Positions 25,445 to 36,410 of a stretch of DNA of 64,000 nucleotides are shown in pieces. The notes under the pieces are model-generated. The model ran no database searches. It was not told the origin of the DNA and saw nothing but the letters and a program-made list of their open reading frames with translations. Numbering within the stretch: the stretch's first letter is position 1; each line of letters begins with the position of its first letter. Source of the stretch: Metellina segmentata (lineage: Eukaryota > Arthropoda > Arachnida > Araneae > Tetragnathidae); the NCBI GenBank assembly GCA_947359465.1, contig OX375873.1:130836899-130900898 (forward strand). The letters are read 5' to 3'. A program made the position numbers and the translations under genes.

Positions 25445-26300
25445 ATTATGTACTCAAATAAACGCAATATTTATAGTCTAGTATTGTAACAATGTTTTCA
25501 TATTGTTCAAGATTTTCGTTGGTTATCATTACCGATAATAAATAGAACGATTTTCGTTGGTTATCATTACCAATAATAAATATGAAATTGGTTTGGCCTA
25601 GTTGCACCAAGCAATGGCAAGTAAGTATACCTACATGCACAGGAAAGTTTTCTGACACAGACAAGGGAAAATATACTCATGGAGGAATCTGAAATGAGAA
25701 AATGTGTAGTTGATTCTAAGGGTATAAAATGTATACAAGAATACTTGGCTCGCTTGAATCATGAAAAAATTTTTGATTGATAGTGAAATCTGAAACTGTG
25801 ATCAATTTTCTAAATTAATCATTTTACTTAATAATTTTCAATTTACTCAAGTGTAATATTTTTAGTCCATTGTGGTAACATTTTTTTTGTATTGTTCATC
25901 ATTTTCTTAGTTATCAATACTATTAATAAATTTGTATTTAGTTTGACCAAGTTGCTCCAAACAACTCCCGCCCTCAAGTAAATAGACATACACGCGAAGA
26001 AAGTTTTATGGCACATAAAGGGAGAAATATACTCGGAGGAATCTGACTTGACAAAATGAAATTTGTCTAATTAGATTATTCATTTTTATCATTCAGAATT
26101 TGTCATTCTTCTAAATAATTTTTTCATTAACTCAAATAAAAATAAACGTAATATGTGTGAACTTGATTTTGAGAAAATTTTTATTGATTCTAATGGCATA
26201 AAATGTATATAAGAGATCACTTTGTTCGCTAAGGCCTGGAAGTAATTTTCGATTGATAGTAAATGATAAATCTTCTGAAAACAATTAAATAAATTATTTT
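25445..26300. repeat. Old tandem duplication, about 395-bp unit, two to three copies
   Basis: Blocks such as 'gtaacaatgttttcatattg' (25486) and 'gtaacattttttttgtattg' (25874), 'ggaatctgaaatgag' and 'ggaatctgacttgac', and 'gataaaatgtata'-type segments recur in order. A third, internally deleted copy ends near 26300. By eye divergence is about 20 to 25 percent. Unit 1 also has a local 'gattttcgttggttatcatt' duplication at 25508 and 25550. Confidence 0.6.
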
Positions 26301-27749
26301 CAAACATCAATTATTATCACTGATTGCTATGAGTTTATTGATTTAAAACTGCAGCATGCACATGACTTGCGACGCAAAACACGTATGAATCCATGGGCCA
26401 TATAGTACCTCCGACTGATGGGTGATTGACAAATGAGAGAAACAGGAGTCACAACAGTACAAACCCTCCGAGCCTCTATCGCAGTTAGATCGCCAATCTC
26501 AGTTGGTGCTATCAAGCAGGTTCGTAATTAGAAAGTCTGGATACCACATAATCTACCACTTTTGTCATTTTAAAGGTTAATGACGTAAAAACAAATGCCT
26601 GGACTTTGGAAACAAGATAAACAAACCACTGAAGGGCGTGACTGTATAGTAATATTTCTTCATGAACCAATACAAATTAACTGGTCGGACTATGTGGGTG
26701 GAGACAGTGTCGCTAGATTTGATGAGTGTAGCATTACCTGATCTTGGGGATCAACTTGGTTGATTTGGAGTTTCCGGCTCAAAGGCCCTGTTTGGTCAAG
26801 GTTTGCCATACCCATCAAGTAAAAAATGTGAAAAGAAGAAGGATTGGGGAACAGAGTAATGTAATGACAGCAGAAAATGATCCATTGCGCGTATCCCGGG
26901 ATCACAAACACCGTCTACAGTGAAGATGGTTACACTCTATGGGAAAAGAAAATATCGCTCAGGTACCTCGGGTCTGTGAAGCCCGTAGACACCTAAAGAA
27001 AGTGTGCCCCCAGAGGGCTGGGATTTATATGGACACTACCACTAACGCATGTATTCCCTTGATTAAAGTTTAACAGCTGAAGTAGTAGATAGGTATGGCG
27101 TACACAAACAGCTGCTATGAAAATGTGCTCAATGAAATGTACGCAATGTCAACTAACTCCAAAATACCACGTGACCTTCTAACGCATAATTACCCCCTCC
27201 ACTACACTCAAAATTTTGTAGCCAGTGATTGGGCCGTCAAAATCACGTCACAAGGAAAAATCGGTCGTAGACTTAAGCGATATCACTATTTGTCGCCGAC
27301 CCTTATAAAAAACAACATTAATATAATTAATATAAACACACATTTAATATAATTTTCTATGACAGCAGTGTGGTGGCCCTTACTAGGTATTTACATAAGT
27401 GTTGATAGTGTCCAAATAAAATATATATAATGAGCATAACCTGGATATCTGCCTAACTTTGATATGAGGTCAGGTGAGGAACGACTATAACTTGATTCTC
27501 ATTATAACTCACTTTGAAAGCTATTGCCAGCTGTTCAGAAAACAACTAACGACATGAACGCTGGGTCCCTTTTCCAAGACAATCCTGTGGTCCACGGATC
27601 ACTGTCTCTCCTCTTCTGCCTTCATTAGAGCAATGTAGTGAATCTGTTGTTCTCATTTAGGAGGAAAACCTCTATGTAATTCTCCAAGACAAGGACCACC
27701 TTTCATCATAACAAAACACTGTTTTATCTTAGCAATCTTCAGGATATAA
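26301..27749. other. Unassigned, with an SDR-like piece at 26765-27000
   Basis: At 26765-27000 'aaaggccctgtttggtcaag', 'cgcgtatcccgggatc' and 'gtgaagcccgtagac' resemble 39350-39590, so the two loci share a dispersed repeat. The 85-codon frame at 27095-27352 is not recognised. Confidence 0.4.
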
Positions 27750-28600
27750 AAATCAGTGAGTACAATATTTTCTTCCATTTTTATTATAATGTACAGTTAA
27801 TTTTTCTATTTTGATCTATGCGCATGTTTTTTGCACTTGTTTTTTAACAAATTGCAGATTTTGTTGGGTGATAATTTTTTTAAAGCTAATTCAATAGAAT
27901 TTTTATATTTTGGTTGGCAAACAAATATTTCAGATACCGGGCCTTTATTCACATTTATGATCTGTTACATATCTTAATGTGTTATGCAAGTTTTTTTTTA
28001 CTTGCTGAATCTTAGCAATCGCAAGTGATCACATGATATATAAACCTTGGTAGATAACAATATTTGTATCCATTTACTCGTATTGTATTTACATTGTTTC
28101 TATTATGATATATCATGCATGTTTTATATTATCAAAGGGAAGATTCTGTTGAGTCAGCTTGGATTTTAATGATACCCTACAGTTAATGTTATCCATATCC
28201 TTTGTTGGTAAATAAAATATTTTTAATAATGTGTCTCCACATACATTTGAAATATTTATGACCTTTCATTTTGTGTGAAATTTTTATACTGTTGCGTTCA
28301 CTTCAGTAAATAGTGAATTTGTCTGGGTTAACTTGTTAAGTGTCTCATCCAAAGAAATTTACTTTGTTGCTGTGAAATAAAGATTTGTGTGCAAAATTGT
28401 TTTCATAAATTTTACTTACTTTTGTTTTTGGATATTTCTCTGTGTTTTATAATGCATGCTTTCTAATTTTCTTCATTGAAATGGTGATTTCTGTTGCAAT
28501 TCTATCACACAATTGATAAAATCATTAATACATAATAGTACTTTTAAAAACGCTGGGCTTACTGTACTTGAATGTACTGGAATATTAGTATTTATTTCAC
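27750..28600. repeat. Very degenerate tandem duplication, about 300-bp period
   Basis: Similar ordered blocks ('caatattttcttccattt' at 27759 and 'caatatttgtatccattt' at 28058, each followed by a 'gcatgtttt' and a 'ttggtt/ttggta...aaa' block) suggest an ancient duplication of T-rich DNA. It is hard to separate from low complexity. Confidence 0.3.
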
Positions 28601-28669
28601 TGTAAAAAGTAATCAAATATTCTACAGTACAAAGCAGTAATATTTATGAATTTTGAAAGATAAGAGTTA

Positions 28670-29333
28670 CAGTAGAACTCCAATTATCCCAACTTCGACT
28701 ATCCGAATCGCTTTCAGAATTTCAGAAGAAAAAAAATTAAGACGGAAACGTACTTCGATTCGCAAAATAATGATTCTGGGTTTCAAATTCTAAATGATAA
28801 TAAACTTATTGAAAGTGTGAGAGAAGAAAGTGTCGAGGAAAAAGATGACCTGAATGTCGAAGTTGAAGCAGACACGGGACCATCTGCTAGTGAAGCGTTT
28901 GCCGGCCTTGAAACTGTGTTGAAGTGGATGGAGCGTTAGCCCGAGTGTGACTACATGCAACTTCTCACTGTCAAGCGGATGCGCGACTTGATTGCCCGAA
29001 AACGGATAAAGTCAGTCAAACAGCTTACTTTGACAGAGATGTTCAGCAAGCAATGACTTTCATTTACAGTACGGTATGTACATGCTGTACTAATGTACGG
29101 CACTTGTAAGTACGCTTAACATGTAAAAGTGTTGGCTTTTCATTTAATTAATTAAAATCTCTTTTTCTTTAAAAATAGTTTTTTTTCTCCCATTTTCGAC
29201 ATACATACATACATATAGTAATTAATTAAAATACATACTAGACCCTTTTTTTGGAAAAAAATCCAATTATCCGAATTTTTGATTATCCGAATAGGTCCGG
29301 TCCCAATTGATTAGAATAATTGTAGTTCTACAG
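28670..29333 (+). mobile_element. pogo/Tigger-like element, internally deleted, 664 bp
   Basis: The ends 'cagtagaactccaattatcc' and the inverted 'ataattgtagttctacag' are flanked by TA (28668-28669 and 29334-29335), as for the Tc1/mariner superfamily. Subterminal 'ttatccgaat' motifs occur on both sides. Only the last part of the transposase remains inside. Confidence 0.85.
28736..29056 (+). pseudogene. pogo/Tigger transposase, C-terminal tail
   Basis: A single frame reads an acidic tail (ESVREESVEEKDDLNVEVEA), then AFAGLETVLKWMER, a TAG at 28937, PECDYMQLLTVKRMRDL and a stop after TEMFSKQ at 29056. The 'W-x-E-x-Q-P-E' pattern of Tigger/jerky-like C-termini suggests the TAG replaced a Gln codon (CAG). 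The DNA-binding and DDE domains are deleted. Confidence 0.75.
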
Positions 29334-29602
29334 TACATCAAAACTGCAATGTTTTAAATAATCAAATGTAAGATCTGGAAATGCATGAAAAAAATTCTAT
29401 AATGAAATGCTTAATCCTAGATATATGCATAATTTTATATCTGATTTAAAATTATCTTCAGTTAAAGAAACCCCTAAAAGAAGTTTCATCAATGTTGCAG
29501 TTAATCCTAATGCTCTACCCACTTTATGTAAAAAAAATCTAACGTTAAAAATAATTAAATTATTTCTTATTTGTTCATTATGTGTAATCTCTGCACAAGT
29601 CT

Positions 29603-30106
29603 ATACTATTATAAAATGAAGTGTTTGGCTATTTGTTTATTTCTTTGTTTCTTGCACGCAAAGTCCTGAAGAATCTATGGCACTTACAGTTCTGGGATTT
29701 GGCACAGAGGTAGTCCAAATTGTTTACAATATTAGGGTCGCGGCGAACTTTAAAATTCAATCTAGAACATTTTAAAATGAATTTAATGAAATTTAATTAT
29801 TATTGTATTCTTTGGAATGACAACAGCATATAGAGACGGCAGATTCTAAATTTATTTTTTCCGTTTCCATTTTCCACGAAAGAATGATTTTCCAGCAGAC
29901 TATAAAAAGCAAAGTTTTTACTTTAATAATGTATTTCTTTTTTCTATATCCTAGACCGTTATAGATAGAGTAAAAATTTCAACGGATTTCAAATCTGTGG
30001 AAAATTTGACATTATAACAAAACCTACAAATATGATTTTTTTTAAATAAATAAAATTTTTCAATTGAATATCTTTTATATTTTCGCAAGAGAATGTGACG
30101 TCACGC
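29603..30106 (+). repeat. DR copy 4, forward
   Basis: It starts 'tatactattataaaatgaag', then has 'gtagtccaaattgtttacaa', 'ccgtttccattttccacg', 'gatagagtaaaaatttcaac', 'atattttcgcaagagaatg' and ends at the 'tgacgtcacgcc' block. The GC-rich end present in copy 1 is missing. Confidence 0.7.
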
Positions 30107-32090
30107 CAACATATGTGTTACAAAAATAAACAGATTACTTTTCCTGCCCTCTTACAATTTGAGCAAAAGAAAGCAAAGAAAGTAAAAAAACATCTATCTT
30201 GTGTAAGGGGAAGAAAAAATTTTTTAAACGTACTAAACAAAAAACTGTACGGATTTGATAAAATTGAGTCTTGATAAAAAATTAAACAAATCTATCATTC
30301 AATATAAATGAAAAAAAAAAGAAAATAGCATGAAAAAAAGCATGAAATAAAAAGAATTTTTTGATAAAAAATTGATACATTTTTATTCAAATCGGATTTT
30401 TATGATTTTAATTAATTTCTTGTCTGAACAAGTTTTATTTTTATTGGACCTGAGGTATGCAAATCAGTGTTGGTTCTAGGAAGTTTTGATTTACGTTAAA
30501 CATTTATACATATTTATACAATATTTATCGAAAGAAAATATAGTTGGGCAAATTCTGAAGACACTAAAATTCAAATTTATTGCAACAACTGACATGAATA
30601 TCAGAAGAGCGAAATATTTTTCAATTTGAAGGCCCAATCACAAGATAATAAATTCTGAGTGAAGCGGAGGTGGCAATTATGGCTCTTCTAACCAAGAGAA
30701 GTAACATAAGCTGTGTAAGTATGCTTTTCCTCCACCATTAGAACGTTGATGTCAACCAACATGACGTTAATTCTACTATTATGGTACACAAATATAAAAC
30801 CTCGATGAAGAGTCAGAAATTGAAAAATCAATAAAAGAGATCATGGTATGTATATAAGTAGTTTTACACACAGATATATGATATTGGACTAAAACACCCG
30901 TGCTACTGAAATAAAATCTTTCAAAAATATGGATTGGGATGGAATATTTTTATCAAAAATAATCCGTCTAATTTAAATGGATAAAGCAAATTGAAAAGGA
31001 AATACAGAATGATGTATCAAGTTCTTTATATTTATAAAAAAAAGTGCTAAGAGTCAAAAATTACTGTTCGACAATAAATCCGAAATGCATTTCAGAAATA
31101 ATTACAAATCCGAATACTTATCGCAGTATGCTTGACGCGAATGCAACCCTGAAAAACATTTCGGAAATAATCCGGATTATTTTACTTTTTTCAAGAATGT
31201 TGCACTAATCTCTTTTGTATCATTCCATTTTTAAGGACTTACTAGAAAATCCTAATTCGTAACTATATTAAAAAAGTAGAGTTTTTACCTTTGTGTATAC
31301 AGCTGTTACAAAAGAAGAAAAGTTTTAAAACATTTCATTCTCTTTCTGATGATAAAGGAGTATTTAGAATTCAGTTGAGTGGGGAAAATTAAAAAAAATA
31401 AAGTACGAAGATATTTTCTGATACAATTATTTTATAATCGGATTTTCACATCATTCTGTTCTGTGAGTTTATTTCAATAAAACTGTTGTCCATTTTATAT
31501 CCCTTTACCAATCACAAAAACAGTCAAGAATTTGTTTCAGGAAAGATGAGTACTACTCGATTTTTTACTGGACAAGTCTTACGTGTTATAAATAGTTTAC
31601 TGACATTTTAATATTTTTAACATTCAAAGCTAATTTAAAGAAATATTTCATTTATACCTGAATTAGCGTAATGCTCTAAGAATTTTTTCCGGCTTTGGAT
31701 TGCACGTAATGAACAGTTTGGAAGATTCGAGTGTGCTAGTTGGGACACACGTAATTAAATTTTGTTAATAAATTTAAAAAAAATACTTTGTTTAAACCGT
31801 TTTATTCCAAATTATCTATTTTGTTCAAATTTCAAAATAATCATATTTTCTAAAGTTAATTAAACCTAAATAAACTAAATATAGCAAAATTTGAAAATTT
31901 TTAATATTTTATATAAGAAATTTGACCCGTTCTCTAAAGAGGACACTGGGATAAAGAGGATGAAATTTACACTTACATGTTATAGTTTTTTCTTCAGTAG
32001 TGAAAATCAATTTCCGACTACAAAGTTTTACTTTATCCAAATAATGCTTTCTTATTTACATGCAAGTTCAATTTTCAGTTGAATTCGACT
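30107..32090. other. Unassigned AT-rich sequence
   Basis: No repeats, terminal motifs or transposase blocks recognised. A-rich and T-rich runs are frequent. Confidence 0.45.
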
Positions 32091-32333
32091 CTAATCTAGG
32101 TGGAAAGGCCCAAAGCAAGCCTGACAAAGTGTTTTGTCGTATTTCCTACAGTATGTTTTGGGTTTTCCTTTGCAGCCCTCTCTTTGACAACGATGCTGTT
32201 TTTCCCTCTTTAATAGAAAATGGCCAAAACCATCTTTACAGATGTATTGTTTTGCACTAGAAGGTACAGAAGAGATCCTGGGTCTACCTCTAATTCTGAT
32301 CACAGTCCTTTTGAGATAAACTGTTGTTATAAC
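32091..32333 (-). pseudogene. piggyBac copy A, Cys-rich C-terminus
   Basis: The minus-strand frame reads RIRGRPRISSVPSSAKQYIC and then a Cys-rich end: CQREGCKGKPKTYCRKYDKT followed by LCQACFGPFHLD and a stop. piggyBac transposases end in such a zinc-binding domain. The frame joins that of 33132-33780 exactly once the hAT insertion at 32334-33131 is removed (ELRR-VLTTVYLKRT). Confidence 0.85.
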
Positions 32334-33131
32334 TAGGGCAACTGTTTTGTTGCATTAAAAATATGAAAAGTTGCATTTATCATTCCCTAAAGTTGCATTT
32401 ATGAAAATAAAGTTGCATTTATTTTTTGTACACTAAAATCTAAAATAAATTATAATTAAAAAATTCAAAATTTATTCGTACATCAATAAATACAAAATAT
32501 CTTTGAATGGCCGATCCTTGGTCAGTAATTTCTTTAAAATTGAAAAACTGCAATCAACGGAGATTGATGTTGCCTGACATTGTTGCATTGGACTTTTTCT
32601 ACCGTTGTGAAACAATTGTACCACTCAAGTAACTTGGAGCAATCGCGGATAAAGCACCTTGAGGGTGATTCTAGCCGCAGTCATATAATGTGCTGTATCG
32701 GATAGCAGAAGAGCAAAATCATTTCGATCAACATTCAGAGATTTTAAAACGTCATCTACAAGGAAAGAACATATCGATGATCGAAACTCATCTCGCAAAC
32801 TCTGCAGTCGATTACGCAAGTTTGCTCTGGATTATCATGAGTGCAAACCAATCTTAAAGTACTTCTTGCTATTTATTTCAACACACGTGATTAAAGGGTA
32901 ATTCAGAGGGCAAAACATGTAATAGTAATTTCATATTAATTAATTTTAAGCTAAAATTTTTAAAAAGTTGCAACTATGCAAAAAGTTGCATTTATGTAGA
33001 AAGTTACATTTATGTTGCTGTTATAACTCACTTACAATACACCCCATGTAGGAGGAATTTTGTTTTTAGTATTTTACGTAAAGCGTAGAACGTGTGAAAA
33101 AAAGTTGCATTTGTTGCAAAATGTTGCCCTA
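32334..33131 (-). mobile_element. hAT element, 798 bp, internally deleted, nested in piggyBac copy A
   Basis: The ends 'tagggcaactgttttgttgc' and the inverted 'gcaaaatgttgccct' plus a are flanked by gttataac (32326-32333) and gttaaaac (33132-33139), seven of eight matching. Excision of the element with one duplication keeps the piggyBac frame open. 'gttgcattta' motifs are repeated near both ends (for example 32373, 32397, 32411, 32972 and 32988). A 26-bp sequence shared with piggyBac copy A lies at 33034-33059. Confidence 0.88.
32450..32819 (-). pseudogene. hAT transposase remnant inside the 798-bp element
   Basis: On the minus strand, DFALLLSDTAHYMTAARITL and KVLYPRLLQV match the hAT core segment in which an SDAARYM-type motif precedes LKxLYPKLxHVTC. 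A frame-shifted stretch follows with ATSISVDCSFSILKKLLTKD, the C-terminal dimerisation block ('ERSFSxLKxLLTxxR'). The sequence between these two blocks is deleted, as is the N-terminal half. Confidence 0.75.
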
Positions 33132-33780
33132 GTTAAAACTCTTCGTAACTCCTTTAAGTTTAGGGTATAACTTTTGTTGACAGCTTTGTGGATTATCCAT
33201 GCATTTACCACTGCCATGTCCAGTGTACCCAATTAGTCGTGGTGATCTACACTGCCCCTATGTTTGTTGTACGAATTTAACAAATTAGGCATCTTCACGT
33301 CACCTTTTTCTTTGTGCCCTTTTATTCGCTCTTCACGTCAAAAAATGGTTCTAAATTGCGGTTTAAAAGTTTAGTGACAGTACTATTGTCATTCTATCGT
33401 ACCAGGAAAATCTCGGAATACTTGTCAAATGCAAAATATGACGTGCCTCTTCCTTCCGCATAGCCTTAGATTCTTCATAAGGACACTCATAGTTTATCCA
33501 ATTTTCTCGTATGGTTTTGTGGCTCAATACAATACACCCCATGTAGGAGGAATTACGTTTACAAAAATAACGTTTACAACAACGCTCACCAAGGCTTTTC
33601 AAAAGATCAATACTGGTAAAAAAATTATCAAAATATAAAGTGTAGCTTGAAGGTATCTCTGTCAGTTCATCATAACCCGGGTACCAAGAGAAGTATAATT
33701 TCTTGCACCAGATATCTTTAACGCTTAGAGATAAAACGTGTATCAATATCCTTCGCTTCCACAAAGAGCTCAATGTTTAT
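33132..33780 (-). pseudogene. piggyBac copy A, catalytic region
   Basis: Minus strand: YTLYFDNFFTSIDLLKSLGE holds the DNFFTS block with the second conserved Asp. After an unusual stretch (CKRNSSYMGCIVL) comes KTIRENW, the 'GTIRENR' block. Beyond a frameshift, LLNSYNKHRGSVDHHD marks the third Asp region (normally NxxMGGVD) and LDMAVVNAWIIHKAVNKS the C-terminal helices. The gene lacks its N-terminal third and is interrupted by a hAT near the C-terminus. Confidence 0.85.
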
Positions 33781-34489
33781 ATCCCAAACGTATTCGTTTG
33801 CCTAGGATAAACTGTTTCAGACTATTCCTAAACTATTATCTAAACTATATTTAAACTATGTAATAATTACAATGCTTGCTTTAACTTCCGAAACTTTTGC
33901 ATTGACATAACTCAGCAGGTGTAAAACGCTAGAGAGGGAAAAGGTTATTTTACTTTCAGTTATAAGGTTAGAAAAAACGCGTCTATTGCATGCTTATCGT
34001 CCCACTGTCGTATTTAGAGGACAGTTAAAAAATAATGCACTACAACTTACACAATAACAATAAAGCTTTAAAACTTGAATAGCCAGATTTTAGACTTACC
34101 TAAAAGCGCCGTTGGGGGTCAACGTGACCGACACTCATAAGAAATGACAAAATATAAAAGTTTTTTATTTTTTATTTTTATTTTTTTTAAAGCCAATTTT
34201 TTTTTCTTGTTTAAAAAGTTATTCTTTTTAAAAAAATGACAACAAAAAATGATAATGTGTGATAGTATATAATGTAATGTATAATTTTACTCAATATTAT
34301 ACATTACATTATACTATATTAACATGTATAATATTACCCAATATTCTTTAGCAGGTGTACGTGATAAGAACAGAAGCAAAAGATACAAATGCAAATAACA
34401 CAAATTAGCACACAGCATGTTTCAAAGTGAGATTACAAAAAACATAAACTATGAATAAACACAATGTGTTCCAAAGTTCAATAGACATT

Positions 34490-34983
34490 AGTGCTGGTGG
34501 AAGAATATGAACGCTTGACAGTGACATAAACACATTTACCAGAAATTGGTTTTTGAGATCTCTCACAACTGGCAGAAATTTTATTCTGTCCCTTTCAAAA
34601 TTTCAGAGGCACATTCCTTTCGTTTTGGGGTCTGTACAAAAAAAACAATTGGGGCATCTGTTGCGCAAAGCACCATTCTTAGTTCTTCTACGAGTGCAAG
34701 AATAAATTATCGATGTAGAAATTTGGAGCCCTGGGATTCCTTGAAAATTAACCAAGCATTGAGTGAAGCAAAGTCATGGATATTATAAAAACATGAAGAG
34801 GCCACCTACGAGAGTTCCACATCTCGTAATATATTTCCTTAGCATCCGATCTACTACATCTACGCTACATTTAATATGATTGTAGTAAGTGACTTCTTCG
34901 TTCGGCTCCTTTGCGCTGTTGGCAAGCAAATTCGTGTGCGTGGTGCTAATAATCGTGACTGTCGTATAACTTGGTATAGACAT
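34490..34983 (-). pseudogene. piggyBac copy B, C-terminal part
   Basis: Minus strand: EVTYYNHIKCSVDVVDRMLR is the 'YNxxKGGVDxxDxM' block with the third conserved Asp. After a break, FASLNAWLIFKESQGSKFLH and ALVEELR follow, then a Cys-containing end (RCPNCFFCTDPKTKGMC). The sequence differs from copy A, so this is a separate subfamily. Upstream catalytic blocks were not found between 34983 and 36200. Confidence 0.7.
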
Positions 34984-35159
34984 GGTATTAAGTTAAGGTA
35001 ATACCGTCAGAGATTAATTTGGATTGACAATAACCAGGAGTCCTTTTTGTGTAGATTGTTTTTGCAGAAAAAGAATCACCTAGGAATGAAAGAAAATCAA
35101 CATACCTGGAAAGACGAGGGCGACACCATTTTCATATTAAATCATCTTTTTATTTAAAT

Positions 35160-35730
35160 TTTATTTTAATCTCCAAGCCCATCTAGCGCGTTGGATGAAG
35201 GGCGGAAGGTATTGGAACATTAAAAAAAAACGAAACAAAAAAAAGGGGAAAATGAGGGAGAGAATTAGAACACCACGATGGCTCCCGAATCAGGCGCGGT
35301 ATTCACGCGCATTAGGTTATCGCCTTTTACCGGCGAATCCATAGTCGTTCTCAAGCGGGAGTCGGTTTTGGTGCGTGGGTGAATCAGGAAGGTGCGTAAG
35401 TGTCTGTCCAAAATTGACTTTCCATCTCTTTATAGGTTCTGTTTTGTAGAGATGAGTTGAGAGAAAGCCTGTCTGCTTAATGTGCTCAGAAACGTTTATT
35501 GTTTCCCTCTGTCACGTTGAGGTGCAGATTTTCCTTCTCCCAACCCAAGAAGAAGATCGCTCTGGCATCTTAATGGGTTTGTTTTTTCACAGTTCTTCGG
35601 CCAGGGAGCTTCTTGTCGCACCCCTACCCTGGGTTCAGCGACTTGTTAACGGCTTTTTGTGGGGGTTGTGCGTCCATTGCAGACCGAGATTGCAGGGGTT
35701 GTGTCTACGAGATAGACGTACACTGACATA
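35160..35730. other. GC-richer block of unknown origin inside copy B limits
   Basis: The block at 35160-35730 is clearly less AT-rich than its surroundings ('accggcgaatccatagtcgt', 'ggcgcggtattcacgcgc'). It has an 83-codon plus-strand frame at 35480 without motifs. It may be a separate insertion replacing the 5' half of the piggyBac element. Confidence 0.35.
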
Positions 35731-36384
35731 GGTCAGTTATATATAAAAATAAAATGTGCAATGTCACAGTGACAGTCTTCTGATCACGCAGATCTACATG
35801 TATATAGATATGTGTGAATTACTGATATCTGAATCTAACGGGTTTAGGAGGGCAAGGGCCGCCTGTCTACTCAATCCTGTCGACATTGTTTATACGGGAA
35901 AAGTTTACACACTGTTCGAAATCAAAACGCCTAGAACACAACTGTGGAAAGTGGCGTCGAGTTTCGTTCTGTATAGTAGCTGCAGCAGGACTGGTTTCCC
36001 TACAAAAGCTCTGTAGCACACCAGCGCTGCTAGGATGCGAGCGCATTTCAAAGAACAGTCAGAGTGCTTAGAGCGAACCCGCTAACTGTCGCGATAGTCA
36101 TCGCAATCAAATTAAATTTTACGGATGCACAAAAATGAGGCATCTGGAATTCAAAAACAGACATTCACTTGAAAATCGGTCATTTTTTCTTATGAGTGTC
36201 AAAAAGACACCTGTTGGCAGTTCTAGGTATTTCGTAGATTATTTAATTTAATAATTAACATAGAAGTAATGAAAAATTGTCACAGTACCCTTGGATGCAT
36301 TTTAAGAGAAGTAAAAAAATATGAGCTTCTATGTTCGACAGTATCGTCAAATAAAGCATGAGATATTGGAAAAATGGTCAAAAT

Positions 36385-36410
36385 TAACCTAACGGCGCTT
36401 CTAGTGTTAA
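36385..36410 (-). repeat. Isolated piggyBac-like terminus with TTAA
   Basis: On the minus strand it reads TTAA, then 'cactagaagcgccgttagg'. It shares 'aagcgccgtt' with the terminus at 34099. Confidence 0.55.

Larger units (their letters stand above)
34099..36227 (-). mobile_element. piggyBac copy B, putative limits
   Basis: A terminal block at 34099-34150 ('cctaaaagcgccgttggggg', then 'gacactcataagaaatga') is found inverted at 36180-36227 ('tcttatgagtgtc' then 'ggcagttctagg'). These would be terminal repeats of one 2.1-kb element enclosing the coding relic at 34490-34983. A third, similar terminus lies at 36385-36406 next to TTAA (36407-36410). Flanks are not clean TTAA on both sides, so the limits are uncertain. 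Confidence 0.5.
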
